NCBI GenBank assembly: GCA_025201765.1
Contig: MU623588.1
Coordinates: 1 to 32,098 of the forward strand
Direction of reading: 5' to 3'
Source: Daldinia sp. FL1419
Taxonomy: Eukaryota; Ascomycota; Sordariomycetes; Xylariales; Hypoxylaceae
DNA length: 32,098 nucleotides
Shown piece by piece: positions 22,561 to 32,098 of the stretch; position 1 is the first letter of the stretch; every line of letters starts with the position of its first letter. Made by a program: the position numbers and the translations under genes. The notes beneath the pieces are model-generated. The model was given only the letters and a program-made list of their open reading frames with translations, searched no databases and had not been told where the DNA came from.

Positions 22561-23449
22561 ACTTCATTTAAAAATTAAAAAAAAAACTAATAAATCCCAC
22601 TATATAATAATATTACAGAAATTACTTTAAAAAAACCCCCATATTATTACTTAATAGTTTTATTTAAAAATTATATTATTTTAAAAAATTATATTAATAA
22701 AAGATATAATTTTATGGATTAATAATATTAGTTTAAATAGTAAAACTATAATTTTAACCATAATTACAATTTGGATTAATTTAAATCCAATCCTAAAACC
22801 AATATAATTAAAAAAGGCCATACTTATTTTATTTAAATATAAAAGTATTATATTATTATTATAAATCCATTTCCCAAAATTATTAAATATAAAAGTAATA
22901 ATAATCCACTTAATCTTAATCTTTTAACTATTAAAATTATATAAAATTAATTAAATTATATTACTAATTACTACTAAAAATATTCTTATATATTAATTTA
23001 TTATTTAAAAATAAAATTTTTAAAAAATGAAGATTGCCAGAGAAAAAAGGGAGCCCCTGTTTAAACCTAAATGCTACTTTAACTTTTATAAAAATTTAAG
23101 GAATAAAACTAAACTAATTAAACTAGAAAGAAGAAGGTAATAATCCTTTAAATTAATTAAAAATAATTCTATTTTAAATTAATATAATTAACTAATATTA
23201 TTATATTAATTAAAAAATATTGAAATATTATTTTATATTAATATATAAACTATTATTAAATATATTATTAAATATTATAATAAAAAAGATTTGATTAAAA
23301 TATTTACCGAAATATTTATTAAAATTTTATTATATATTTTAAATAAAAATCTAATAGTATTATTTATATTAAAAATAATAAATAAATTAATTAAGAAAAA
23401 AATTATTATATATTATTTAATCTTCCTTTTTTTTTTCAACTGAACCTCC
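22561..23449. other. AT-rich spacer, one less mutated patch
   Basis: Mostly saturated. 23027-23145 is less mutated and holds a 38-codon frame starting ATGAAGATTGCCAGAG. It is Lys/Arg-rich, ends in LERRR and stop, has no recognised family, and is too short to call. Confidence 0.35.
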
Positions 23450-24045
23450 TAAGTGAAAGATTGCTGCAATAATAATATATGGAAATAATGTAAATTGTTG
23501 GGGATAAGGTGGTACATATGCGCTTCCCTTCAGAATTAATTTCCTTATAAATCTTATATTATAATTAATAAATATTAATAGAATAGATATAAAGTGGGAT
23601 TATTTTATAAAATAATTATAATATTAATAACGCTAAAATAAATAATTTTTTTAAGATTATTAGAATATATAAGAATTATGGATTTAATAAATAAAAGATT
23701 AAATATAATAAAAATAATTATTAAATATTATTAATAATCTTTTAATAAATTTTTTAAAGGTTTAAAAATTTTAAAAAAATTATAATAAAGTTTTAATAAT
23801 TAATTCTTAGAATTATATTAGAAAGGTGTAATTATATTTTTTATATAATTTTTTATTTTTGATAAATAAATTGTTTTATAATATATAATTATATTAAAAT
23901 TATAATTTTAATATAATATAATATTAAAATATTATATTAAATTTAAAATATTATAATAATTTTTAATAAGAAAATTAAAATATTTAAAGAAGGTTAATAA
24001 TAAAATAAAATTAAAAAAATAATAAAATATTTATAAATATATAAA

Positions 24046-24233
24046 TGTTGGATGGATAAGGTACCATTGCATGTAATAATAAAAAGTAAAGGTATTGAAA
24101 TCAATTTAGTAAAAAGTGGTTTGTTATAAAAGATAAAAATATATTCTGATTGTACGATCAGAATATGTGGTTATATATAGGATTAAAGTGGGTCTTGTAC
24201 TACCATCAAAGTCATATGACTAATATTCTCATA
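24046..24233 (+). repeat. Left 188-bp LTR
   Basis: It starts TGTTGGATGGATAAGGTACC and ends ATATTCTCATA, where the final TA corresponds to CA in the other LTR. Between the two LTRs I see about 20 substitutions, all but one C/T or G/A. The perfect inverted repeat ATATTCTGAT / ATCAGAATAT (24141-24150 and 24157-24166) brackets TGTACG, a possible regulatory or hairpin site. Confidence 0.85.
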
Positions 24234-25394
24234 TTGGTAACTTTTTCTTTTCTCATGATGTTATGTGATGTTTGTACGTCTAATATATAAGTATTAGTTA
24301 GGTTATGATCTTAAAGTATTTAAATGTATTAAATTTAAATTGGTTCTTTTTATGATCCTCTTTTTTATTTTTATTAGATTAAATTAATAATCTTTTATAT
24401 TTATATTTTAAATGTGAAGATAATTAAGAAAAAATTTAATTATTTTTGTAAGTTTTGTTTAAAAGGGTAATAATTAATTATTCTGAAATATATAATGATT
24501 TTATGTATAATTTTATTTAATAATTTGTTTTTTAAAAGTTGTTGTTTATTTGTTTGAATTAATTAATAAATATGGTTGGTATTATTTATATTATAAGATT
24601 GGTATTAAGAATGTTTTAAAAGCTTTTTTGATAGGGTTAAGGGATTATTAGAATTTGTTAAGGTGTTTGTAAAATTTGTTAAAATATTTATAAAGTTATT
24701 TATTATTTCTTTAGGTATTAAGTTGTTATTATTTCTTTAAGTGTTAAGTTATTGTTTTTTTAGGTATTAGTAATAGGTAAAATCTTTGGTGGGGTAGTAA
24801 ATTTTTTAGGTGGAATTTAAGATTTATTAGTAGAGTAAAATTGTAATGTGATTTTGGTATTTTTGTTTTTTTTTTAGTGATTCTTATAGTATTGTAAATA
24901 TAGGTGTATGTTATAAATATAGGTGTGTATTATAGTAAATATAAAATGCGTGATAGATATGTAGTTCTTATTTAGTACAGATTTTTTTAAGATTATTTTA
25001 TTAATGAAGGAAGTTTTAATATTACTTGTTTATATATGATGGATATAGACCTTGGTTTGTAGATTTAACATTAAAGTTGTTTTTATTTTCTAAAGATCTT
25101 AAGTTAATATGAAGTGTTTTAAAACCATGTATTGGAATATGAAATTTTGGTTTAAGATTATATACTGGAGCATGAAATCCTAAGGTTATTTGTCTTTTCT
25201 TATTAGGATTTAAATTTAATGCAAAATATAAGTATTTTTAGAACTATATACGAAAACATGAAATCCTAGGTTTAAAACCATATAACTATAAGAAAATGAA
25301 ATCTTAAGGTTATCGTATTTATTACTAAATTTGTCTATTCTCTTTTGGATATCTTAACTAATTTGTAATTAATTTGTTATTAATTATTAATTAG

Positions 25395-25582
25395 TATTAG
25401 ATAGATAAGGTACCATTATATATAATAATAAAAAATAAAAGTATTTAAATTAATTTAGTAAAAAATGATTTGTTATAAAAGATAAGAATGTATTCTGATT
25501 GTATGATTAGAATATGTGGTTATATATAGGATTAAAGTGGGTCTTGTACCACCACCAAAGTCATATGACTAATATTCCCACA
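25395..25582 (+). repeat. Right 188-bp LTR
   Basis: It starts TATTAGATAGATAAGGTACC and ends ATATTCCCACA. Same length as the left LTR. The internal inverted repeat is partly destroyed here by C-to-T changes (GATTGTATGATTAG). Confidence 0.85.
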
Positions 25583-25712
25583 ATAAAATTTTTTTATTTA
25601 ATATAATATATATATGAAAGTATAATAGGTTTTTTAAAATAATATTAAATTATAAATATAATAAATATAATAATATTATATTATAATATTATAAAATATA
25701 AATAAAATATAT

Positions 25713-27697
25713 ATTTATTTATTTATTTATTATAATCTTAATTTATTTAAAATATATTACAAGTATCTGGTTCATCTTTTGGTATTTGTTCCAAATAGGA
25801 ACTATATTTCAGAAAAAATTTACCCGTTATTTATTTAAATAAATTATATTATTATAATTTTAATTTTAATTTATATTTTTATTAAAATTTATATTTTAAT
25901 AAAAATAATTAAATTTTAATATATAAAAAAATATTTTATATATTATAATATTTAAATTTTATGAAATAATGTAGCAGTAGTTTGGATATAGGGTAATAAT
26001 GAAGTTTAAAATAGTTTTATTATTTTTTTTAATAAATAATAAAAATATAATTACATTATAAAAAGTTATTTTAAGGGAAAATTAAGGTGTATATAATTTA
26101 TATATAATATAAATATATATAAATAACCTTATATTTTTATGAAAAGATATTATTTATTTTTATTTTTATAAATTTTTTTTTTAATATTATAATATTATAT
26201 TTATTTTTTAAAATAATTTAAAATAGTGTTATTAATTTATAACCTTTTCCAACTAATTTTAATTTTCCTTATATATTTTATTCATATTTTATAATATTAT
26301 AATATAATATTATTATATCTATTATATTTATAATTTGATATTATTTTAAAAAACTTATTTTATTTTTATATATATATTATATTAAATAAAAGAAAATTTA
26401 TATATTTATAAATATTTTATTATTTTTTTAATTTTATTTTATTATTAATTTTCTTTAAATATTTTGGTTTTTCTGTTGGAAATTATTATAACATTTTGGA
26501 TTTAATGTAATATTTTAATATTATATTATATCGAAATTATAATCCTAATATAATTAAATATTATAAAAATAATTTACTTATTAAAAATAAAGAATTACAC
26601 AAAAAATGTGGCTATACCTTTCTGATATAATTCTGGGAATTAATTATTAATATTTTATTATAATTTTTCCAAAATTTTTAGGCTTTTAAGAAACTTATTA
26701 AAAGATTGTTAATAATATTTAATAATTATTTTTATTATATTTAGTCCTTTATTTATTAAGTTTATGATTTTTATAACTAAGTCCAGGACGCCGTGATAGT
26801 CTCCAGCAAAGGGACCAAAACACTTAAGGAGGGTTAGTAATGGGATAATACCAGAGAGATAATAGAATATCTACAAATATGCAAGCTTTTTTTTGCTTGA
26901 TATAATACATATATAAAAGCGAAATGGGTTTTTTAAAACAATATTGGATTATAAATGCGATAAGTATAATAATATTATACTATAATATCACAAAATGGAA
27001 ACAAAATATATAAAAAAGATTGAAATTAATTGGGAAGGATCATAAATTAGTAACACTATTTTAAATTATTTTAAAAAACAAATATAATATTATAATATTA
27101 AAAAGAAAATTATAAAAATAAAAATAAATAATGGCTTTTTATAAAAATATAAAATTATTTATATATATTTATATTTTATATAAATTATATATACCTTAGC
27201 CCTCCTCCAAAATAACCTTTTTACAATATAATAATATTTTTATTATTTATTAAAAAAAATAATAAAATTATTTTAAACCTTATTATTATTCCATATTTAA
27301 ACTATTATTATATTATTTTATAAAATTTAGATATTATAATATATAAAATATTTTTTTATATTAAAATTTAATTATTTTTATTAAAAAATAAATTTTAATA
27401 AAAATATAAAATAAAAATAAAATTATAATAATATAATTCATTTAGATAAATAATAAATAGATTTTCTCCAAAATATAATTCCTATTTAGAACAAACATCA
27501 AAAGATGGACCGGATATCTGTAATATATTCTAGGTAAATTGGGGTAGTAATAAATAAATAAATAAATAATAATGATTTTTATATGTTTTAATAGTCTTAG
27601 GAAGATTATTTATTTCAACGTTATTAATACTGTAATTATCCTGCAATATAACCCCACTCCGTATCTGTTCTGTTGATACTTGCTAACTGCGATGTAG
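25713..27697 (-). mobile_element. Family A copy A8, interrupted by A9
   Basis: A - strand copy with (TTTA)n tail at 25713-25731, running left to right through 26775 and resuming at 27584-27697. The outer duplication AAATAAAATATAT (25700-25712 and 27698-27710) defines its borders within A7. The resumed part (GTTATTAATACTGTAATTAT, then CTGCAATATAACCCCACTCC) matches A2 around 8790-8870, which proves the two pieces belong together. Its 5' truncation point is TGCTAACTGCGATGT. Without A9 it is roughly 1.2 kb. Confidence 0.85.
26776..27571 (+). mobile_element. Family A copy A9, 796 bp, nested in A8
   Basis: It runs from AGTCCAGGACGCCGTGATAG to the tail AATAAATAAATAAATAAT. ATGATTTTTATA flanks it on both sides (26764-26775 and 27572-27583), a perfect 12-bp duplication of A8 sequence. 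The 5' 150 bp are almost unmutated (GGGACCAAAACACTTAAGGA, GCAAGCTTTTTTTTGCTTGA). The middle is AT-saturated and the 3' 100 bp are clean again (GATGGACCGGATATCTGTAA). Opposite orientation to its host makes the locus an inverted pair. Confidence 0.9.
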
Positions 27698-27825
27698 AAA
27701 TAAAATATATAAAAAAGATTAAAATTAATTAAAAAAGGTTATAAATTAATAATACCATTTTAAACTATTTTAAAAAATAAATATAATATTATATTATTAA
27801 AAGAAAATTATAGAAATAAAAATAT

Positions 27826-28987
27826 TATTATTTATTATTTATTATTACCCCAATTTATTTAAAATATATTACAAATATCCAATCTATTTTTTGATATTTA
27901 TTCTAAATAAAAACTATATTCCAAAAAAAATCTATTTACTATTTATTTAATTAAATTATATTATTATAATTTTAATTTTATCTTATATTTTTTTAAAAAT
28001 TTACCTTTTAATAAAAATAATTAAATTTTAATATAAAAAATATTTTATATGTTATAATATTTAAATTTTATAAAATGGTATAATAGTAGCCTAAATATAG
28101 GGTAATAATAAAATTTTAAATAATTTTATTATTATTTTTAATAAATAATAAAAGTATTATTATATTATAAAAAGGTTATTTTAGGAGAGGATTAAGGTAT
28201 ATATAATTTATATTTTTATAAAAAATTATTATTTATTTTTATTATTTAATTTTTTTTTTCACGAAGCTTGGGCATTATAATATATAAAATGTTTTTTTAT
28301 ATTAAGGTTTAATTATTTTTATTAGAAGGTAAATTCTAATAAAAATATAAGGTAAAGTTAAAATTATGGTACCGTAGTTTGTTTAGATAGGCAGCAAGTA
28401 GGTTTTCTCCGGAACACGGTTCTTACTCGGAATAAATACTAAAAGATGGACTGGATACCTGTAATATATTCTAGGTAAATCGGGGTAGTAATAAATAAAT
28501 AAATAAATATTATTTATTTTTATTTTTATAATTCTTTTTTAATATTATAATATTATATTTATTTTTTAAAATGGTTTAAAATAGTGTTATTAACCTATAA
28601 TCCTTCTTAATTAACCTTAGTCCTTTTTATATACCTTATTTATATTTTGTAATTTTAAGAATTAATTATTAAGGCTTTATTATGATTTTTTTAAGATTTT
28701 TAGGTTTTTAAGAAATTTATTAAGAAATTATTAATAATATTTAATAATTATTTTTAGTATATTTGATTTTTTATTTATTAAATTTATAATTTTTATATGT
28801 TTTAATAATTTTTAAAAAAAATTATTTATTTTAATATTATTAATATTATAATTATTTTATAATATAATTTTATTAATATTTATTAATTATAATATAAGAT
28901 TTATAAGGGAATTAATTTTAAAAGGAAATATATATATTATTTTATTTTTAATAATTTATATTATTTTTATATATTATTACATATTTA
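27826..28987 (-). mobile_element. Family A copy A10, internally deleted, interrupted by A11
   Basis: The tail is ATTATTTATTATTTATTATT at the left edge (27826-27846), then CCCCAATTTATTTAAAATAT. It continues past A11 to about 28987. At about 28652 it jumps from sequence equivalent to A2 position ~8262 to sequence equivalent to ~8610, an internal loss of roughly 350 bp. It is strongly mutated. It appears to have landed in the A7 remnant, but the second flank was not found, so its right border is approximate. Confidence 0.7.
28260..28508 (+). mobile_element. Family A copy A11, 249 bp, nested in A10
   Basis: A very well preserved, 5'-truncated copy. It starts CACGAAGCTTGGGCATTATA, passes GGCAGCAAGTAGGTTTTCTC and CGGAACACGGTTCTTACTCG, and ends in TCGGGGTAGTAATAAATAAA with an AAAT tail. 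Flanks of 32 bp (28228-28259 and 28509-28540) agree perfectly over the first 16 (ATTATTTATTTTTATT) and loosely after that, a long imperfect target duplication. The low mutation load against the saturated host A10 marks it as one of the youngest insertions here. Confidence 0.85.
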
Positions 28988-29190
28988 CCATTTTTTTAAT
29001 TTTTATTTTTATTTTCCGGGTTTTTGATTATTTTTTTATAAAACCTTTATAAAAAACCAAATAATTTAATTCATTAAAAATCTAATATTAAAATAAATGA
29101 TATAAAGGTATTACATTATATATATAATGGTAGTATTATTGGGAAGAAATGAAAGGGGTGATGTATGGATGGTGGATGGTTAAGTCTGCA
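28988..29190. other. Junction between A10 and the LINE
   Basis: Pyrimidine-rich AT sequence with CCGGGTTTTTGATT (29017), then a G-rich patch (GGGAAGAAATGAAAGGGGTG, 29140-29159, and GGATGGTGGATGG). The latter may be the 5' UTR of the LINE that follows. No gene is seen. Confidence 0.35.
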
Positions 29191-30330
29191 ATTTGAATAA
29201 ATTTGTTTTAAAGATTATTATTATAAAGAAAAAGAAAAATAAAATAAAAATAAAAATTAAATTTAATAAAATAAATATAATTATAATATTAATTAATAAA
29301 TTAATAAAAATAATTAAATTTAAAATTAATAATTTAATAAAAGAAATAAAAATAAAAATTAAAAAGATAATGAATATATAAAAGATATATATTAATATTA
29401 TAATATTTATAAAATAAAAGTAATAATAGAATAATATTTTTAAATAAAATAAAATAAAGGAATTAATTAAAAAAATGATAAATAAAAAATTAAAATTAAT
29501 AAATAATATTAGGAAATTGTAAAAATGATTTTAAATTGTAATTATTAAAGGAATATTTAAGTTTTAAACTTTTATTATTATAATATTGGTTTATTTTTAA
29601 TATAAAATTATAATTAAAATAATAATAGAGTTACAGGAAATATCGAAGAGAAACCCTAAAAAAATTATATAAATTATTAATAATACAATTGGTAAAAATA
29701 AGATTATAGTAGTACGCCAGCTCCGTAGTAATAATATTATAATAACGTTCCAACCTGAAGCCAAATAATATAAGAAGAATTAGGATTAGATTAAAAAGGC
29801 ATTTAATTAAAAAACAATTAAAACAAATAAGGTTTTCATAATAATAATTAAAAGTTTAAAAATAATTAATTTAAAAAATATTTATATTAATTTATAAGAT
29901 TTGGTAAAGATTTTTTTAAAAGAAAATAAAATTAAAATCTTTAAAATTAACCCTATATTTAAAAAATATTTAAAAATTAAATTTGTAATTTTAATTATAA
30001 AAATTAATAAACTAAATATAATCCATTAATTTTATATTAATAGATTATTATAGAAAATTAAATTTTACTTTTATAAATTATTTATAAAGAATATAAGAAT
30101 AATATAATATTTTAAATACTATTATTTCAAATATATTATAAAATATTATAGAAAATGGTTTAAATATAATAAATATATAGGCTTTATTTATAAAAGGGGT
30201 AATTTAATATATAAGGTATTAAAAAAATATTGGAATTGTAATAAAATATATAAAATTTAAAATTTAAAATATTTAAAAATAATTAAATAAAAAAATATAA
30301 TAAAAAAAATAATATTAATTATATTTTGGA
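29191..30330 (+). pseudogene. Decayed ORF1 of a Tad-like LINE
   Basis: The first gene of a fungal non-LTR retrotransposon, which encodes a nucleic-acid-binding protein that coats the element RNA. The best evidence is a less mutated island at 29632-29768. In one frame it reads LQEISKRNPKK, a single stop, then IINNTIGKN and, from 29709, VVRQLRSNNIIITFQPEAK before a stop at 29766. Tad-group ORF1 proteins carry a similar block (Arg-x-Leu-Arg/Pro-Ser-Gly/Asn-Asp/Asn-Ile followed by beta residues). About 170 codons later, YWNCNKIYK (30214-30240) stands where Tad ORF1 has CCHC zinc knuckles, but its spacing does not fit well. A 62-codon Lys/Ile-rich frame at 29193-29381 may be the mutated N-terminus or chance. 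Borders are approximate. Confidence 0.5.
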
Positions 30331-30839
30331 TATATATGGTATTATATATGATAATTTTATATTAATAGTTTTAAAGAAGATGAAAAATTGTATTTTTAAT
30401 AAAGAAAAAATGTAAAATTTTTAGAATAAAAATGTTTTAAATTTTTTTAAAATAATTATTATAATAAATGAAATTTTTAAATTAAAAATAAAAATAAAAA
30501 ATAAATTTTATATAAAAATTTATTTAAAAATAAAATTTAATAATAATATTTTTTTAATTTAAAATTTTTTTTGTTAGGAAGATCCTATTATAATAGTGGT
30601 TTTTAATTAAGATTATTTTAAAAAAAGTAGTAAATCTTTTAGGAATATTATATAAATTATATATAAAATTATATAATTATTATAATATATTGGAATATAA
30701 GAAAAAGTTATTAAATTATATTTTAAATTTTTAAAAATAAAAGAATATTAAATATTATAATTATTTAAGAATTTTATTTTAATAATAAAAAATTAGATTA
30801 CTTTTAATTTAATAATTATATGTTGATATAGTATAGTAT

Positions 30840-31300
30840 AGGTTAAATTATAATTTATATATATAAAAAAATTAATTTAAAAAAATGAAAGAAAAAATAG
30901 ATTATAATTAAATTATAATATTAATTTAAGTAAAATTTAATATTTTTATTATTTAATTAATATATATAAAATTAAATTTTAATTATAAATATTTATTATA
31001 ATTAGAATTAATATTAAAGAATTTTTATGATATGAATGTGGTAGTAGGAGATTTTAATGTAAATTATTTTTTGTAGGATAAAGAAAAAAAAATATTTTAA
31101 TATATTTTTAAAATTTTTAAGTTAATAATTTAATAAAATTTTAAATTTATTATAAAAATAAGAATAATAATTAAATAAATATAAAGTTATATGGATTTAA
31201 TATTAGATTTAATATAAGTAAATAAAAGATTTAAATATTTAAGATTAAAATTCTTTTAATTAAAAAAGATTTAATTATATTATTTAATGTTTTAATATTG
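30840..31300 (+). pseudogene. LINE ORF2 endonuclease domain, RIP-inactivated
   Basis: A remnant of the APE-like endonuclease (exonuclease-endonuclease-phosphatase fold) that nicks target DNA for LINE integration. At 31035-31088 one frame reads NVVVGDFNVNYFL, stop, DK. GDFN is the hallmark metal/phosphate-binding motif. Reading T as former C and TAG as former TGG, the following residues become HPLW, the usual continuation in Tad- and I-like elements. About 49 codons further in the same frame, SYMDLILDL (31185-31211) fits the conserved Ser/Thr-x-x-Asp-Leu block at the expected distance. Stops in between make it non-functional. The + strand is almost free of cytosine throughout. The upstream domain limit is a guess. 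Confidence 0.7.
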
Positions 31301-31332
31301 TTATATTATGTTTAAATTTAATTTGAAATTAG

Positions 31333-32098
31333 TTTAGGTTAGAAGGTTGGGTGTGGAAGTATTTAGATAAGGAGTTTGTGAAAATGGAAGTATGGAATAT
31401 AAATGTATTAGAAAGAATGAATAATTTTAAAAAATTTAATAAGTATGTAAAATATTTTATTGAAAAATTGAAAAAGATTATTTTAATAATAATTTTATAT
31501 TATATTTAATTTATAATATAATTAATATTATAATAAAATAATAAAATTGAAATATTTTGTAAAAAGGTAAAAAAGATGTGTAAATAATAAATAAATTAGA
31601 GAATATAAAGGTATTAAGAAATTTTTGATAAGATTTAAATAATATTAAAGAAAATTATTAGTGAAGTTAAAAGAAATAGTTAAAGATTAATTTTAATAAA
31701 AGTTTTAGGAAATAGTAAAATTTTGTAAAAAATAGAAAAATGGGTTAAATTATGTAGTTAATAATTAATTAAAAAAGAAAATTTTTTGGTGTTGTGTTAT
31801 TAATTTAGTAAAAAATTATGGATTATAAGTAAAAAAGAGAAAAATATAGTATTGGAAGAAAATTTTTTTTTAAATTTTATAATTAATTTATTTAATATTT
31901 TTAATTTTGTTATATAATTAGAAAGATTTTAGAAAAATAAATTTAATATATTTAAAAAAATAAAATTGGAAAAGATAGAAGTAATTTTAAAAATAATTAA
32001 ATTATAGAAAATTATTAGTAAAAATTTATTATTAATAAAGTTTTTTAAAATATATAAAAAATAATTATTTAAAATATTTATTATAATTATAATATAAA
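31333..32098 (+). pseudogene. LINE ORF2 continuation toward reverse transcriptase, runs off the window
   Basis: Downstream of the endonuclease an open stretch of 58 codons (31333-31509) reads FRLEGWVWKYLDKEF, and later VWNINVLERM and YFIEKLKKI. That is amphipathic with Trp and Asp positions typical of the linker between endonuclease and reverse transcriptase in Tad-like ORF2. It is in a different frame from GDFN, so at least one indel or frameshift lies between. From 31510 to the edge stops are frequent, and no RT motif (such as the YxDD box) is reached. The identity rests mainly on its position. Confidence 0.4.

Larger units (their letters stand above)
24046..25582 (+). mobile_element. Compact LTR retroelement, 1537 bp, inserted in A7
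   Basis: Two 188-bp direct repeats bound ~1160 bp of internal sequence. The 5-bp duplication ATAAA flanks the whole unit (24041-24045 and 25583-25587), as expected for integrase-mediated insertion. The left repeat starts TG and the right ends CA. Directly after the left repeat, TTGGTAAC (24234-24241) is a plausible tRNA primer site, because TGGTA is complementary to the 3' TACCA of initiator Met tRNA. No polypurine tract is evident. The inside is far too short for gag-pol and has no open frame. It contains a ~35-bp degenerate repeat (GGAATATGAAATTTTGG, GGAGCATGAAATCCTAAGG and similar at 25116-25300). 24421-24960 is almost free of C. The element resembles a non-autonomous TRIM/LARD-type element, though it could be an internal-deletion derivative. 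Orientation rests on the primer-site guess. Confidence 0.85.
23450..27825 (+). mobile_element. Family A copy A7, host of the nested insertion stack
   Basis: A + strand copy in three pieces: 23450-24045, 25588-25712 and 27711-27825. The first piece matches A1 from about 3680 to 4245. It keeps GCAATAATAATATATGGAAA and CATATGCGCTTCCCTTCAGA where A1 is mutated, then becomes more mutated than A1 further along. The breaks are caused by the LTR element (24046-25582, between copies of ATAAA) and by A8 (between copies of AAATAAAATATAT at 25700-25712 and 27698-27710). Removing both restores continuous homology to A1 4130-4500. It is cut again at about 27826 by A10, and its tail was not found beyond that. 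Confidence 0.75.

Noticed and set aside
23027..23145. 38-codon frame MKIAREKREPLFKP... as a small gene
   Set aside because: Too short, with no family and no conserved second copy. It is probably just a less mutated patch.
29193..29381. 62-codon Lys/Ile/Asn frame as a separate small gene
   Set aside because: Composition is what C-free mutated DNA gives. It sits where the LINE ORF1 N-terminus would be, so it is mentioned there and not as a gene.
30205..30260. CCHC zinc knuckle in LINE ORF1
   Set aside because: YWNCNKIYK is at the right distance, but the Cys-His spacing needs several reversions and an indel. Kept only as a hint.
1..32098. Mitochondrial genome or naturally AT-rich genome (Plasmodium, Dictyostelium, anaerobic fungi)
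   Set aside because: Paired repeats differ by directional transitions with clean islands of normal composition, which indicates a mutation process acting on repeats. No mitochondrial genes or tRNAs are present.

Overview
The window reads as an AT-rich, gene-poor repeat graveyard from a filamentous ascomycete (Pezizomycotina) genome that has undergone heavy RIP (repeat-induced point mutation). The evidence is comparative. Copies of the same repeat inside the window differ almost only by C/T and G/A transitions, less mutated islands survive beside saturated ones, and no intact gene-sized reading frame exists. The longest open frames (about 60-104 codons) are low-complexity or lie antisense to repeats. 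No tRNA, rRNA, CRISPR or intact host gene was found. I cannot name the species.

Layout. 1-1305: a well preserved ~143-bp tandem array, followed by a ~250-bp terminal module (1306-1554) with an 11-bp microsatellite and the hairpin GGAC-TTC-GTCC. Degraded copies of that module lie at ~7370-7571 (+) and 18771-18960 (-), and a heavily mutated array of the same 143-bp family lies in reverse at ~11340-13200. Most of the rest is one dispersed family, here called family A, with a (TAAA)n tail and 12-14-bp target duplications. These are hallmarks of non-LTR (LINE/SINE-type) retrotransposition. I count eleven copies: A1 (1945-4868, +), A2 (7688-11045, -) with A3 nested in it, A4 (14819-15092), A5 (16314-16985), A6 (21826-22546), and the 23.4-29.0 kb cluster A7-A11. 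That cluster is a resolvable stack: A7 is split by an LTR element (24046-25582), by A8, which itself contains A9, and by A10, which contains A11.

Other mobile elements are two short TA-flanked inverted-repeat elements (13652-14088 and 21183-21439, Tc1/mariner-type MITEs), a compact 1.54-kb LTR element with 188-bp LTRs and a perfect 5-bp duplication, and the 5' part of a Tad-like LINE on the + strand from ~29.2 kb to the right edge. The LINE shows a remnant ORF1 motif and an endonuclease GDFN motif.

Mutation pattern. Most repeats are mutated on both strands. Three blocks are strand-exclusive: the + strand of 30183-32098 has about five cytosines left, 24421-24960 is strongly C-poor, and 5881-6300 is the mirror image (G almost gone, C kept). 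This near-complete, one-strand cytosine loss is the most unusual signal in the window. The genes do not work together in any active pathway. The LINE is a possible past source of the retrotransposition machinery for the tailed family, and that is inference.
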